A DNA stretch of 64,000 nucleotides, from assembly GCF_036346855.1 (NCBI RefSeq), contig NZ_CP107841.1, positions 4,592,001-4,656,000 of the forward strand, in the 5' to 3' direction. The notes beneath the pieces were generated by a model. It saw only the letters and a program-made list of their open reading frames with translations. It made no database searches and was not told the origin of the DNA. This DNA is from Streptomyces europaeiscabiei. GTDB lineage: Bacteria > Actinomycetota > Actinomycetes > Streptomycetales > Streptomycetaceae. Shown here one piece after another: positions 15,702 to 24,451 of this stretch (the stretch's first letter is position 1; each line of letters begins with the position of its first letter). The translations under genes were made by a program, and so were the position numbers.

Positions 15702-16238
15702 CTACCGCACCACCACCCCACCCACGACCACCACACACAGCACGACCAACGCTCCCCACGTGAGGATCGCCGCGCAGGGCTGGACGGGTCGGCCCGCGTC
15801 GGCGCGCACGAGGGTGTGGTGCGCGGCCAGGGCCGGGGGCAGGACCGCCGCGTAGAGCGCGAGGGCGGTGAGGTGCCAGGACGGGACGATCAGGGCGGGG
15901 AGCACCCACAGGGTGCAGGCGGGCGGGATCCACCACCAGGCGACACGGCCGGTCAGCTGCCGTGCGGTCCAGTGGGCGAGCAGGACGGCCGGGAGGACGT
16001 ACACCACGGTCAGAACGGTGGCGGCGAACAGGACGAGCAGGAGCAGCAGTGGGGCCACGGCGAACGCCGCGAAAGCCTCTCCGCCCCCGAGCCCCGGCGA
16101 CTCACCGAGTCCCACCAGGAACAGCACCGCACACAGCAGCGCGCCCTCCACGCACAGCACCGCCATCGCCACCGCCGACGGCGCGGCCCCCTTCCGGACC
16201 GTGCCCTCCGCCGCCACCCCAGCCGTCGCCATGTCCAT
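15702..16238 (-). CDS. Hypothetical multi-pass membrane protein
   Basis: About 178 residues with four or five hydrophobic helices, e.g. AMAVLCVEGALLCAVLFLVG, VAPLLLLLVLFAATVLTVVY, and a C-terminal ILTWGALVVLCVVVVGGVVV. No family recognised. ATG 16238 is chosen because GGGGGAGGGG lies about 9 bp upstream; a GTG at 16247 sits too close to it. It is separate from the catabolic operons. Confidence 0.65.
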   Translation of the reverse strand: MDMATAGVAAEGTVRKGAAPSAVAMAVLCVEGALLCAVLFLVGLGESPGLGGGEAFAAFAVAPLLLLLVLFAATVLTVVYVLPAVLLAHWTARQLTGRVAWWWIPPACTLWVLPALIVPSWHLTALALYAAVLPPALAAHHTLVRADAGRPVQPCAAILTWGALVVLCVVVVGGVVVR

Positions 16239-16324
16239 CACCAGCACCCCTCCCCCTCACGGGGAGTGTGCCCCGGACCAAACGGTTGCCCCGCACTGAG
16301 TCCCGGTCGGATCTGCGGAACGGC

Positions 16325-17791
16325 TCAGGAGACCCCCACCCTCCCCACCCCCCGCCTCCGTATCACCAGCGCCATCAGTGCCGCCGCCGCGCACAGCGCG
16401 CCCGAGGCGTACCAGACGACGTCGTACGTACCGAAGATGTCGCGGGCGAGGCCGCCCAGGAAGGCGACGAGGGCGGCGCCGAGCTGGTGGGAGGCGAGGA
16501 CCCAGCCGAAGACGATGGCGCTGTCCTCGCCGTAGTGCTCGCGGCACAGGGCCATGGTGGGCGGGACGGTGGCAACCCAGTCGAGGCCGTAGAAGACGAT
16601 GAAGAAGATCATCGGGAGATGGACGGCGGGCGCCAGCAGGAGCGGGAGGAAGAGGAGCGAGATGCCCCGGAACGCGTAGTACACCGCCAGCAGCCGACGC
16701 GAGTCGAAGCGGTCCGTGAACCAGCCCGAGGCGATCGTGCCGAGGACGTCGAAGACCCCGATGACCGCGAGCAGCGAGGCCGCCGCCCTGACGGGCATGT
16801 GCTCGTCGTGGGCGGCAGGTATGAAGTGGGTCTGGATGAGGCCGTTGGTGGAGGCCCCACAGATCGCGAACGTACCGGCGAGAAGCCAGAACGGCCCGGT
16901 CCGCATCGCCGAGACGAGCACCTTCACCGCCCGCCGCGCCGCTCCCGGAACCGGCCCCGGCTTCGGCACGAACTCCTTCGCCCCGTACGGCTTCAGCCCC
17001 ACGTCCGCCGGGTGGTCGCGCAGCAGCAGCCAGACGAAGGGGACGACGGCCAGGGCGGCGAGGGCGACGGTGACGGAGGCGGGCCGCCAGCCGCGCTCGG
17101 AGACGATCCACGACAGCAAGGGGAGGAAGATCAGCTGCCCGGACGCCGAGGCGGCGGTCAGGATGCCCGAGACCAGGCCGCGCCGTTCGGTGAACCAGCG
17201 GTCGGTGACGGTCGCCGCGAAGGCCAGCGCCATCGAACCGGACCCGAGCCCCACCAGCAGGCCCCAGCAGAGCATCAACTGCCAGGCCGAGGTCATCCAC
17301 ACCGTCGCACCGGCCCCGAACGCGATCACCGTCAGGGCGACGGCGACAACCCGGCGGATGCCGAAACGGTCCATCAGCGCGGCGGCGAAGGGGGCCGTCA
17401 GGCCGTACAGCGCCAGGTTGATCGAGACCGCCGACGCGATCGTGCTGCGCGACCAGTCGAACTCCTGGTGCAGCGGATCTATCAGCAGACCCGGCAGCGA
17501 ACGGAAGGCCGCCGCCCCGATGATCGTCACGAAGGTGACGGCGGCGACGAACCAGGCGCGGTGGACACGCCGGGTACGGCCGGGGCTGCGGTCGGACCCG
17601 ACGGGGCCGAGGTCAGCGGAGCCGTGGTCGGCGGAGTCGAGGTCAGCGGAGCCGAGGTCAGCGGAGCCGAGGTCAGCGGAGCCGAGGTCAGCGGAGCCGT
17701 GGTCGGCGGAGTCGGGGTCGGCGGCGGCAGGGGCCTCGTCGGCGGCACGGGCCTCGTCGGCGGCACGGGCCTCGTCGGCTGTCTGGGGCAT
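16325..17791 (-). CDS. MFS transporter, oxalate/monocarboxylate (OFA-like) type, with repeat N-terminus
   Basis: A 488-residue, 12-helix major facilitator. Motif A-like MDRFGIRRVVAV follows helix 2, and DRWFTERRGLVSGILTAASA and GWFTDRFDSRRLLA mark the halves. It probably moves a carboxylate across the membrane; the ligand is unknown. The first 62 residues are low-complexity: three EARAAD-like hexads, then seven pentads of GSADL type, encoded by 18-bp and 15-bp DNA repeats. Transcribed divergently from the GlxA-like regulator 71 bp away, which may control it. Confidence 0.85.
   Translation of the reverse strand: MPQTADEARAADEARAADEAPAAADPDSADHGSADLGSADLGSADLGSADLDSADHGSADLGPVGSDRSPGRTRRVHRAWFVAAVTFVTIIGAAAFRSLPGLLIDPLHQEFDWSRSTIASAVSINLALYGLTAPFAAALMDRFGIRRVVAVALTVIAFGAGATVWMTSAWQLMLCWGLLVGLGSGSMALAFAATVTDRWFTERRGLVSGILTAASASGQLIFLPLLSWIVSERGWRPASVTVALAALAVVPFVWLLLRDHPADVGLKPYGAKEFVPKPGPVPGAARRAVKVLVSAMRTGPFWLLAGTFAICGASTNGLIQTHFIPAAHDEHMPVRAAASLLAVIGVFDVLGTIASGWFTDRFDSRRLLAVYYAFRGISLLFLPLLLAPAVHLPMIFFIVFYGLDWVATVPPTMALCREHYGEDSAIVFGWVLASHQLGAALVAFLGGLARDIFGTYDVVWYASGALCAAAALMALVIRRRGVGRVGVS
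17609..17713 (-). repeat. 15-bp tandem repeat encoding GSADL pentads
   Basis: Seven 15-bp units inside the 5' end of the MFS gene, coding residues 27-61. A further 18-bp x3 repeat at about 17726-17779 codes the EARAAD hexads. Confidence 0.9.
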
Positions 17792-17849
17792 GCCATCAAG
17801 GGTCCGACCTGCGGCGCGTCCGAACGAGCGGCCGGAGAGACATCGTTCG

Positions 17850-17855
17850 CTAGGA
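17850..17855 (+). promoter_or_regulatory. Possible -10 box of the GlxA-like regulator
   Basis: TAGGAT, 8 bp before the ATG at 17863, matches the Streptomyces -10 pattern TAGxxT. It is so close that a near-leaderless mRNA would result. No convincing -35 box. Confidence 0.3.
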
Positions 17856-17862
17856 TCGGGCC

Positions 17863-18999
17863 ATGACCGCCGAGCCGACCACCGAGCGCGGTACCGAGGC
17901 CGGTGCCAAGGCCGAGGCCGGCGCCAAGACCGCGGCCGGTGCCAAGACCGCGGCCGGCGCCAAGGCCGAGGCCGGTGCCGACCGCGCTGCCGGGCCCACC
18001 GGCCATCACCCCCCGGACCGCCGCCACCGCGTCGTCGTCCTCGCCCTCGACGGACTACTCCCCTTCGAACTGGGCATCCCGCAGCGCATCTTCGGCAAGG
18101 CGCGCAACGCGGCCGGACGACCGCTGTACGAGATCGTCACCTGCTCGATCCGGCCGCCCGGCCCGGTGGAGACGGACGCCGACTTCGAGATCCTCGTGCC
18201 GAACGGCCCGGAGGCCCTGGCCACCGCCGACACGGTCGTCGTCCCCGCCTCGTACGAACTCGGCCCGGTCCACGAGGAGGGCGTCCTCACCCCCGAACTG
18301 GCCGCAGCCCTCGCCCACATCCGTCCCGGCACCCGGCTGGTCTCCATCTGCACCGGTGGCTACGTCCTGGCCGCGGCGGGCTTTCTGGACGGCCGCCCGG
18401 CGACCACGCACTGGTACCACGCCGAGCACTTCCAGCGGCTCTTCCCGAAGGTCCGGGTCGACGCGGACGTCCTCTTCGTCGACGACGGCGACGTCCTCAC
18501 CTCGGCGGGCGTCGCGGCCGGCATCGACCTGTGCCTGCATCTCGTACGACGCGACCACGGCACCGGCGTCGCCAACGACGTGGCCCGGCGCACGGTCGTA
18601 CCGCCGCACCGGGACGGCGGGCAGGCCCAGTACATCCAGCGGCCGGTGCCCGAGCCGCAGTCCGCGACCACGACCGCCGCCCGCGCCTGGGCCCTGGGGC
18701 GCCTTCACGAGCCGATCCAGCTCCGCGACATGGCCGAGCAGGAGTCCATGTCCGTCCGCACCTTCACGCGCCGCTTCCGCGAGGAGGTCGGCATCAGCCC
18801 CGGCCAGTGGCTCACCCAGCAGCGCGTCGAACGGGCCCGCCACCTCCTGGAGTCCACCGACCTCTCCATCGACCAGGTCGCCCACGACGCGGGCTTCGGC
18901 ACGGCCCAGTCGATGCGGCAGCATCTGCAGGGGGCACTGGGAGTGACCCCGACGGCGTACCGGCGGACGTTCAAGGCGGAGAGAACCGGGTGGGCGTAA
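17863..18999 (+). CDS. GlxA-like transcriptional regulator (DJ-1/PfpI + AraC HTH)
   Basis: A 378-residue regulator. Residues 12-44 are hexapeptide repeats of EAGAKT type. Residues about 52-225 form a DJ-1/PfpI-like domain (VVLALDGLLPFELGIPQRIF, SICTGGYVLAAAGFLDGRPA with the nucleophile-elbow Cys, TTHW, DVLTSAGVAAGIDLCLHLV). The C-terminus has two AraC HTH motifs (QLRDMAEQESMSVRTFTRRF and LSIDQVAHDAGFGTAQSMRQ). It is divergent from, and likely regulates, the MFS transporter gene. Around the TAA stop an 18-bp unit is imperfectly repeated about 2.3 times (18987 onward). Confidence 0.88.
   Translation: MTAEPTTERGTEAGAKAEAGAKTAAGAKTAAGAKAEAGADRAAGPTGHHPPDRRHRVVVLALDGLLPFELGIPQRIFGKARNAAGRPLYEIVTCSIRPPGPVETDADFEILVPNGPEALATADTVVVPASYELGPVHEEGVLTPELAAALAHIRPGTRLVSICTGGYVLAAAGFLDGRPATTHWYHAEHFQRLFPKVRVDADVLFVDDGDVLTSAGVAAGIDLCLHLVRRDHGTGVANDVARRTVVPPHRDGGQAQYIQRPVPEPQSATTTAARAWALGRLHEPIQLRDMAEQESMSVRTFTRRFREEVGISPGQWLTQQRVERARHLLESTDLSIDQVAHDAGFGTAQSMRQHLQGALGVTPTAYRRTFKAERTGWA
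17896..17994 (+). repeat. 18-bp tandem repeat encoding Ala/Gly/Lys hexads
   Basis: About 5.5 units in the 5' end of the GlxA-like gene, coding EAGAKA, EAGAKT, AAGAKT variants. It faces the repeat arrays of the divergent MFS gene across a 71-bp promoter region. Confidence 0.88.
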
Positions 19000-19048
19000 G
19001 GGATCGGGCGGGCGGAAGGGACCGGGCGTGATCGACCCGGCCGGTGGT

Positions 19049-20098
19049 CTAGAAGGTGAGCACCGCCCGCGCCACCCGCCCCTCCCCCGCGTCCTGCGCC
19101 GCCTTCGCGAACTCCTCCACCGGATACGTGGCCGTGACCAGCTCGTCCAGCAGCAGCCGGCCCTCCCGGTACAGGTCGGCGTAGAGCGCGATGTCCCGCT
19201 GCGGCCGCGAGGACCCGTACCGGCATCCCAGGATCGACTTGTCCAGGTAGAGGGAGGAGACGAGGAAGGACGCCTCGGCGGTCGCGGCCGGCACGCCCAG
19301 CAGAACGGCCTGCCCGCGCCGGTCGAGCAGGTCGATCGCCTGGCGGATGAGGTCGACGCGGCCGACGCACTCGAACGCGTGGTCGGCGCCGGTGGGGAGG
19401 ATGTCCCGCACGCCCTCCACGGACGTCAGGAAGTGCGTGGCCCCGAACCGCCTCGCCACCGCCTCCTTCTCCGGATTGGCGTCCACGGCGACGATCCGCG
19501 TGGCCCCCGCGATCCGCGCACCCTGGACGACGTTGAGCCCGATCCCCCCGGCCCCGATCACGACGACACCGTCGCCCCGGTCGACGCGCGCCCGGTTGAG
19601 GACCGCGCCGACGCCGGTCAGCACCCCGCACCCGATCAGTGCGGCGGAGGTCAGCGGAATGTCCTCCGGTATCCGTACCGCCTGCACGGCCTTGACCACC
19701 GTCTTCTCCGCGAAGGCGGAGTTCGCGGCGAACTGGAACACCTCCCGCCCACCCCGCGAGAAGGGCCGGGTGGGCCGCCCGATCGCCCGGCGGCACATGG
19801 TCGGCCGCCCCCGGTCGCAGTCGGCGCAGGCCCCGCAGTTGGCGAGGGTGGACAGGGCCACATGGTCCCCGGGCCGGACATGCCGGACCCCCGCGCCCAC
19901 CGCCTCGACGATCCCCGCGCCCTCGTGTCCCAGCACCACGGGAACGGGGAAGGGGATGGTCCCGTCCACCACCGACAGGTCGCTGTGGCAGAGCCCGGCC
20001 GCCGACACGGCCACCAACACCTCGCCCGGTCCCGGGTCCCGTACGTCCAGGTCATCGACGACCTCGGCCCGCTTCCCGTCGAACACCACTCCGCGCAT
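19049..20098 (-). CDS. Zinc-dependent alcohol dehydrogenase (MDR family)
   Basis: A 349-residue medium-chain dehydrogenase. Catalytic zinc ligands are in GLCHSD and GHEGAG; the structural zinc site is CGACADCDRGRPTMC. The dinucleotide fold has GAGGIGLNVVQGAR. These enzymes oxidise alcohols to aldehydes with NAD(P) or a tightly bound cofactor. GGGGTGGAG precedes the ATG at 20098. Third gene of the SDR - acyl-CoA dehydrogenase - ADH operon, 16 bp after the dehydrogenase stop, under operator sites 7 and 8. It converges with the GlxA-like gene. Confidence 0.89.
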   Translation of the reverse strand: MRGVVFDGKRAEVVDDLDVRDPGPGEVLVAVSAAGLCHSDLSVVDGTIPFPVPVVLGHEGAGIVEAVGAGVRHVRPGDHVALSTLANCGACADCDRGRPTMCRRAIGRPTRPFSRGGREVFQFAANSAFAEKTVVKAVQAVRIPEDIPLTSAALIGCGVLTGVGAVLNRARVDRGDGVVVIGAGGIGLNVVQGARIAGATRIVAVDANPEKEAVARRFGATHFLTSVEGVRDILPTGADHAFECVGRVDLIRQAIDLLDRRGQAVLLGVPAATAEASFLVSSLYLDKSILGCRYGSSRPQRDIALYADLYREGRLLLDELVTATYPVEEFAKAAQDAGEGRVARAVLTF

Positions 20099-20114
20099 GG
20101 CTCCACCCCTCAGC

Positions 20115-21269
20115 TCAGCCTCTCGGCTCCTTCGGCAGACCGAGCACCCGCTCGGCGATGATCGTGCGCTGTATCTCGTCCGAACCGCCGTAGATGGTGT
20201 CGGCCCGGCTGAACAGGAACAGGTGCTGGAACGGATCGAGTGCGTACGGCTCCTCCGCCGACCACTCCCGCGGCCCCACCACGGCCCCCGCGCCCCGCAC
20301 CTCCATCGCCAGCTCCCCGAGCCGCCGATGCCACCGCCCCCACAGCAACTTGGCCACACTCGGCGCGCCGGGTTCCGCGCCGCCTTCCGGCCCCCCGAGC
20401 GTGCGCAGGGCGTTCCACCGCATCACCCGCAGCTCGGCCCACTGCCGTACGAGACGGTCGCGTACGACGGGATCGTCCACAGCCCCGCTGTCCACGGCGG
20501 CCCGTACGACGTCCCCCAACTCCTGCTCGAACCCGATCTGCTGGGCGAGGGTCGACACGCCTCGCTCGAAGCCGAGGAGGCCCATGGCGACCCGCCAGCC
20601 GTTTCCCTCACCCCCGACGACATGCTCCGCGCGGGCGTGCGCCCCCTCGAAGAACACCTCGTTGAACTCGCTCGTCCCGGTCATCTGCCGGATCGGCCGC
20701 ACCTCGACGCACCCCGGCTGGTCCATGGGCACGAGCAGCAGCGACAGCCCGTGGTGACGTGCGGACCCCGCCTCGGTACGGGCCAGTACGAAGCACCAGT
20801 CGGCCTCATGGGCGAGCGAGGTCCAGATCTTCTGCCCGGTGATCCGGTACGACCCGTCCCCCGCACGCTCCGCCTTCGTCCGCACCCCGGCGAGATCCGA
20901 CCCGGCGCCGGGTTCGCTGTACCCCTGGCACCAGAGTTCGTCGCCGCGCGCGACCGCCGGCAGGAACCGCCGCTTCTGCTCCGCGCTCCCGTACGCGATC
21001 AGGGTCGGCGCGAGCAGCTTCTCCCCGATGTGCCCCGACCGGGCCGGGAGCCCGGCCCGCGCGTACTCCTCGGCCCACACGACCTGTTGCACGAGGGTGG
21101 CCGTCCGGTTCCCGTATCCGCCCTCGCTCCACCCGAGCCCGATCCACCCGGCGGCTCCCAGGGTCCGTTCCCAGGCCCGCCGGTCCCCGCCCACGTCGGC
21201 GTGCGCCCCCAGCCACGCCCTCACGTCCCGCCGGAACGCCTCGTCCTCGTCACTGAACCCGAAGTCCAT
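20115..21269 (-). CDS. Acyl-CoA dehydrogenase (catalytic-subunit type)
   Basis: A 384-residue acyl-CoA dehydrogenase. The FAD/substrate region reads WCQGYSEPGAGSDLAGVRTK and GQKIWTSLAHEADWCFVLAR, and the C-terminus ends ADTIYGGSDEIQRTIIAERVLGLPK (split here only by reading), the signature of complete catalytic subunits. It lies downstream of an SDR and upstream of an alcohol dehydrogenase on the minus strand. It could pair with a subunit lacking that C-terminal block (for instance the gene at 483-1763, same operator family), as in steroid-degrading alpha2beta2 enzymes; this pairing is inference. Confidence 0.9.
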   Translation of the reverse strand: MDFGFSDEDEAFRRDVRAWLGAHADVGGDRRAWERTLGAAGWIGLGWSEGGYGNRTATLVQQVVWAEEYARAGLPARSGHIGEKLLAPTLIAYGSAEQKRRFLPAVARGDELWCQGYSEPGAGSDLAGVRTKAERAGDGSYRITGQKIWTSLAHEADWCFVLARTEAGSARHHGLSLLLVPMDQPGCVEVRPIRQMTGTSEFNEVFFEGAHARAEHVVGGEGNGWRVAMGLLGFERGVSTLAQQIGFEQELGDVVRAAVDSGAVDDPVVRDRLVRQWAELRVMRWNALRTLGGPEGGAEPGAPSVAKLLWGRWHRRLGELAMEVRGAGAVVGPREWSAEEPYALDPFQHLFLFSRADTIYGGSDEIQRTIIAERVLGLPKEPRG

Positions 21270-21303
21270 GCCATCTCCCGTTTGTCGGCTGCGGGTGAGT
21301 GGG

Positions 21304-21462
21304 GGCTGGTCGCGCAGTTCCTCGCGCCCCTAGAAGATCAGGCCCCTGCGGGCCTGAGAGCCCACGGTCCTGCGGTCCCGAAGTGCGATGGGTCGGCGGG
21401 CCGAAAGCACGGGGCGCAGCCCCTGCTGTTCAGGGGCGCGGGGAACTGCGCGAGCAACCACC
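21304..21462. repeat. Inverted pair of the GCGCAGTTCCCCGCGCCCCT interspersed palindrome
   Basis: Left arm 21304-21331 and right arm 21432-21462 are near-complementary over about 28 bases. It lies inside the operon, between the SDR stop and the dehydrogenase start, and could act as an mRNA processing or attenuation hairpin. Confidence 0.8.
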
Positions 21463-21512
21463 CACCACCCGCACCCGCACCCGCCAACGAACCGAACCGC
21501 CCGCCCGCCCTC

Positions 21513-22424
21513 TCAGGCATTCGGCCGCTCCCCAGCCGCGGCGGCACGGGCCATCCCCGCCACCCGCTCCAGCATCGGCATCGGATCCACCCCCACCGCC
21601 CCCGGCAGAACCTCCGCGATCCTCTCCGGCGTCCACCCCTCCTCCGCGTACGCCGAGCGCAGCTCCCGCGGCTGCGCCCACACTGCGATCTTCGGCCCGG
21701 CGACCGTGTACACCTGCCCCGTGATCCGTTCCTCCCGAGCCCGGTCGGACAGCAGGTACACCACGAACGCGGCCACGTCCTCCGGCTCGCCGATCTCGGT
21801 CAGCTCCATCGGGACGCCGGCGGACATCCGTGTACGCGCGACCGGAGCCACCGCGTTCGCGGTCACCCCGTACCGGTGCAGGCCCAGCGCGGCGCTGCGC
21901 ACCAGCGAGATGATGCCGCCCTTGGCCGCGCTGTAGTTGGCCTGGGAGACGGACCCCTGGTGGTTGCCGCTCGTGAACCCGACCAGGGTTCCGGCCCGCT
22001 GCTTGCGCATGACGGCGGACGCGGCCCTGAACACCGTGAACGTGCCCTTGAGATGCGTGGCGATCACCGGATCCCACTCGTCCTCGGCCATGTTGAACAG
22101 CATCCGTTCCCGCAGGATCCCGGCGACGCACACGACCCCGTCGATCCGCCCGTACGTCTCGACCGCCGTGTCCACGACCCGCTGTCCGCCCGCCATCGTG
22201 GAGATGTCGTCGGCGACGGCGACCGCCTCTCCGCCGGCCGCCTCGATCTCCTTGACGACGGTCTCGGCGACGGAACTGGTGGGTTCGGAGCCGTCGACGG
22301 AGACTCCGTAGTCGTTGACGACGACCCGCGCACCCTCGGCTGCGGCGCCGAGGGCGACCGCCCGGCCGATCCCCCGCCCCGCTCCGGTGACGGCGACGAC
22401 CTTGCCTGCCAAGAAGTTTCCCAC
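21513..22424 (-). CDS. Short-chain dehydrogenase ((3R)-hydroxyacyl-CoA dehydrogenase-like)
   Basis: A 303-residue SDR: cofactor motif VTGAGRGIGRAVALGAAAEG, VVNDYGVSVDG, and catalytic Tyr-Lys in QANYSAAKGGIISLVRSAAL. The NDYG after beta-2 and the long C-terminal tail resemble the dehydrogenase part of multifunctional beta-oxidation enzyme 2. It would oxidise a 3-hydroxyacyl-CoA. First gene of its operon; operator site 7 ends 28 bp upstream of the ATG. Confidence 0.88.
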   Translation of the reverse strand: MGNFLAGKVVAVTGAGRGIGRAVALGAAAEGARVVVNDYGVSVDGSEPTSSVAETVVKEIEAAGGEAVAVADDISTMAGGQRVVDTAVETYGRIDGVVCVAGILRERMLFNMAEDEWDPVIATHLKGTFTVFRAASAVMRKQRAGTLVGFTSGNHQGSVSQANYSAAKGGIISLVRSAALGLHRYGVTANAVAPVARTRMSAGVPMELTEIGEPEDVAAFVVYLLSDRAREERITGQVYTVAGPKIAVWAQPRELRSAYAEEGWTPERIAEVLPGAVGVDPMPMLERVAGMARAAAAGERPNA

Positions 22425-22451
22425 CCCGGCCCCTTCCCCTCATCGCGGTTT

Positions 22452-22466
22452 CTGACGGACCGTTAT
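22452..22466. promoter_or_regulatory. Palindromic operator site 7 (CTGACG-GAC-CGTTAT)
   Basis: First of two directly abutting 15-bp copies between the divergent SDR and cyclase genes. Right arm deviates at two bases. Confidence 0.65.
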
Positions 22467-22481
22467 CTGACGGACCGTTAG
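22467..22481. promoter_or_regulatory. Palindromic operator site 8 (CTGACG-GAC-CGTTAG)
   Basis: Second abutting copy, 63 bp upstream of the cyclase-family ATG. The head-to-tail placement of two sites with no spacer suggests cooperative binding or a duplication. Confidence 0.7.
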
Positions 22482-22544
22482 ATTTGCTCGCACGGAGATT
22501 CTACGACCCGTCGGATACGCCACCACAAGCCCCGGGGAGGCCCG

Positions 22545-23486
22545 ATGTCATCGCCCACGCAGTTCGCCGCGTTCGCGGAGATAGCCAAGCGCGTGAACAA
22601 CTGGGGCCGTTGGGGGCCGGACGACGAGATCGGCACCCTCAACCTGATCACCGACGAGGTCGTACGGGAGGCCGCCGCCTCGGTCCGTTCCGGTCGCCGC
22701 GTGCCGCTCGCGCTGCCCCTTCAACAGGACGGCGTGCAGACGGGGATGATGCCGGGCCGGGTGAACCCGCTGCACGCGATGGTGCAGATCAACCAGGAGA
22801 TCTTCGGGCCGGGCACGGTCGCGTGCAGCGACGACGCCGTGACGATGGGTCTCCAGGCGGCGACCCACTGGGACGCGCTCACCCATGTCTCGCACTCGGG
22901 CCGGATCTACAACGGCCGTCCGGCCGACACCATCACCCCGCACGGCGGCGCGGCCTTCGCCGGCATCGACAAGGCCCGGCACATCGTCTCGCGCGGAGTG
23001 CTGCTGGACATCCCGCGCGCGCTGGATCTCGGCGACGACCACCTCCCCGGACATCACGCGGTCACCCCCGAAGACCTGGACGCGGCCGAGGAGTTGGCGG
23101 GCACGCGGGTCCGCGCGGGTGACATCGTCCTGGTCCGCACCGGGCAGATCCGGACCTACCTCACCGGCGACAAGCACGCGTACGCGTACCCGTCACCGGG
23201 GCTCTCGCTCCGTACCCCGGAGTGGTTCCACGCACGTGATGTCGCGGCCGTCGCCAATGACACCCTGACGTTCGAGATCTTCCCGCCGGAGATCGAGGAC
23301 CTGTGGCTGCCGGTGCACGCGCTCGACCTGGTCGAGATGGGCATGCCCCAGGGCCAGAACTGGAACCTGGAAGAGTTGTCCACAGCCTGTGGACAAGCCG
23401 GGCGGTATGACTTCCTGCTCTCGGCGATGCCCGAGCCGTTCGTCGGCGCCACGGGCACACCGGTGGCACCGATCGCCATCCTGTAG
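22545..23486 (+). CDS. Cyclase-family (kynurenine-formamidase-like) metal hydrolase
   Basis: A 313-residue member of the cyclase family. The metal-binding region HxGTHxDxxxH appears as AATHWDALTHVSHSG near residue 105, with downstream HHAVTPEDLDAAEELAGTRV, VLVRTGQ and PPEIEDLWLPVHALDLVEMG. Members hydrolyse amides, lactones or ring ketones using Zn or Mn. It is divergent from the SDR operon and shares operators 7 and 8. It could open a lactone or cyclic ketone in the pathway (inference). Confidence 0.86.
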   Translation: MSSPTQFAAFAEIAKRVNNWGRWGPDDEIGTLNLITDEVVREAAASVRSGRRVPLALPLQQDGVQTGMMPGRVNPLHAMVQINQEIFGPGTVACSDDAVTMGLQAATHWDALTHVSHSGRIYNGRPADTITPHGGAAFAGIDKARHIVSRGVLLDIPRALDLGDDHLPGHHAVTPEDLDAAEELAGTRVRAGDIVLVRTGQIRTYLTGDKHAYAYPSPGLSLRTPEWFHARDVAAVANDTLTFEIFPPEIEDLWLPVHALDLVEMGMPQGQNWNLEELSTACGQAGRYDFLLSAMPEPFVGATGTPVAPIAIL

Positions 23487-24312
23487 GCCCGCCGAGCCAT
23501 GGAGGCCGCCAGTCAAGGAGCCTGCGGGGCAAGGCGATTGAGGGCCGACGGACTTGTGGGCCGAGGGGCCCGGAGGTCGGCCGGCGGCGCGCCGTCGCCC
23601 GCCCCGAGCACGGCACCGCGCGCCGCCATCCGGCTTCGGCGTACCCGCCCCGTGCCCTGCCGGGAGCCGACGCCGAAACACGACCCACGCTCGTCGAGGG
23701 ATTCCGTCATCGAAACCCTCGTCGTCCCCTCGCGGCGAATCGCTGAACACAAGCGTGATCAAACGGACACGGCACGTCAACACCCGTTCGGGGACCAACC
23801 GTGCGGAAGCGGCGCCGCGCCGGTACGTACGGAAGCACATCCCGGCGCACGGTTCGACACCACCGGCCGACCGGCCGACGCCGTGCGCTCGCACGCAGGC
23901 GTGTGCGGCGCGAATGCCGTCCGTCCGCGTGCGCCCGGCAGTTCGGGGGCACGCGGTGTCGCGCGACGCCGCCCGTACGCGGCCGATCGCACAGTTCCCC
24001 GCGCCCCTCCCCGCAGGGACGCACCCAGCAGCGGCGGCGACAGGCGCGAGTCCGCCCGTCGTGGCCGCAGGCCGTCGCACCACCGACGCGGCGCCCACCC
24101 GGCAGGGGCAGGGCAGGGGCAGGGCAGGGCAGGGGCAGGGCAGGGGCAGGGCGGGCAGGGGCAGGGCAGGGGCGCGCCCGCCCGCCTGCCATGACTGCGG
24201 TCCGCCGCGGCCACCCCCGGGCGGCACGGGGGTGGCCGCGGCGGCACCTCGCACCACCGAGCAGCGGAGCACCGGCCCATCGCGCCTCCGGCCCGCCAGG
24301 AACCCCGGCCCC
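23487..24312. other. Gene-free stretch with G-rich tandem repeats
   Basis: No frame here has convincing similarity or normal codon use, although long open frames exist because of GC content. It contains one copy of the interspersed GTTCCCCGCGCCCCT palindrome arm near 24000 and a G-rich array at 24101-24176. Confidence 0.65.
24101..24176 (+). repeat. GGCAGG/GGGGCAGGGC tandem repeat (G-quadruplex-prone)
   Basis: About 75 bp of alternating GGGGCA and GGGCA units with many runs of three or four G on the plus strand. It could fold into G-quadruplexes and is likely unstable in length. Confidence 0.9.
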
Positions 24313-24451
24313 AGGCCGTTTCTGACGGCTCTTGAAGCCGTTCGTGAGCGGTCACGGACGAGTCCCGTGAGGCGGCCGGCGCCTCACGAGTCACCTCGCG
24401 CGGCGCCGATCGGCCGGATGATCTCCGACCAAGAGCCATCAGAAACGGCCT
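24313..24451. mobile_element. MITE-like element with 22-bp terminal inverted repeats
   Basis: Ends 24313-24334 and 24430-24451 are inverted repeats matching at 21 of 22 positions (beginning AGGCCGTTTCTGA). The 95-bp interior has no gene but holds a stem with arms GTGAGGCG and CGCCTCAC. The right end overlaps the TAG stop of the neighbouring HATPase gene. Size and structure fit a miniature inverted-repeat element derived from an IS; the parent transposase is not in the window. Confidence 0.6.
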
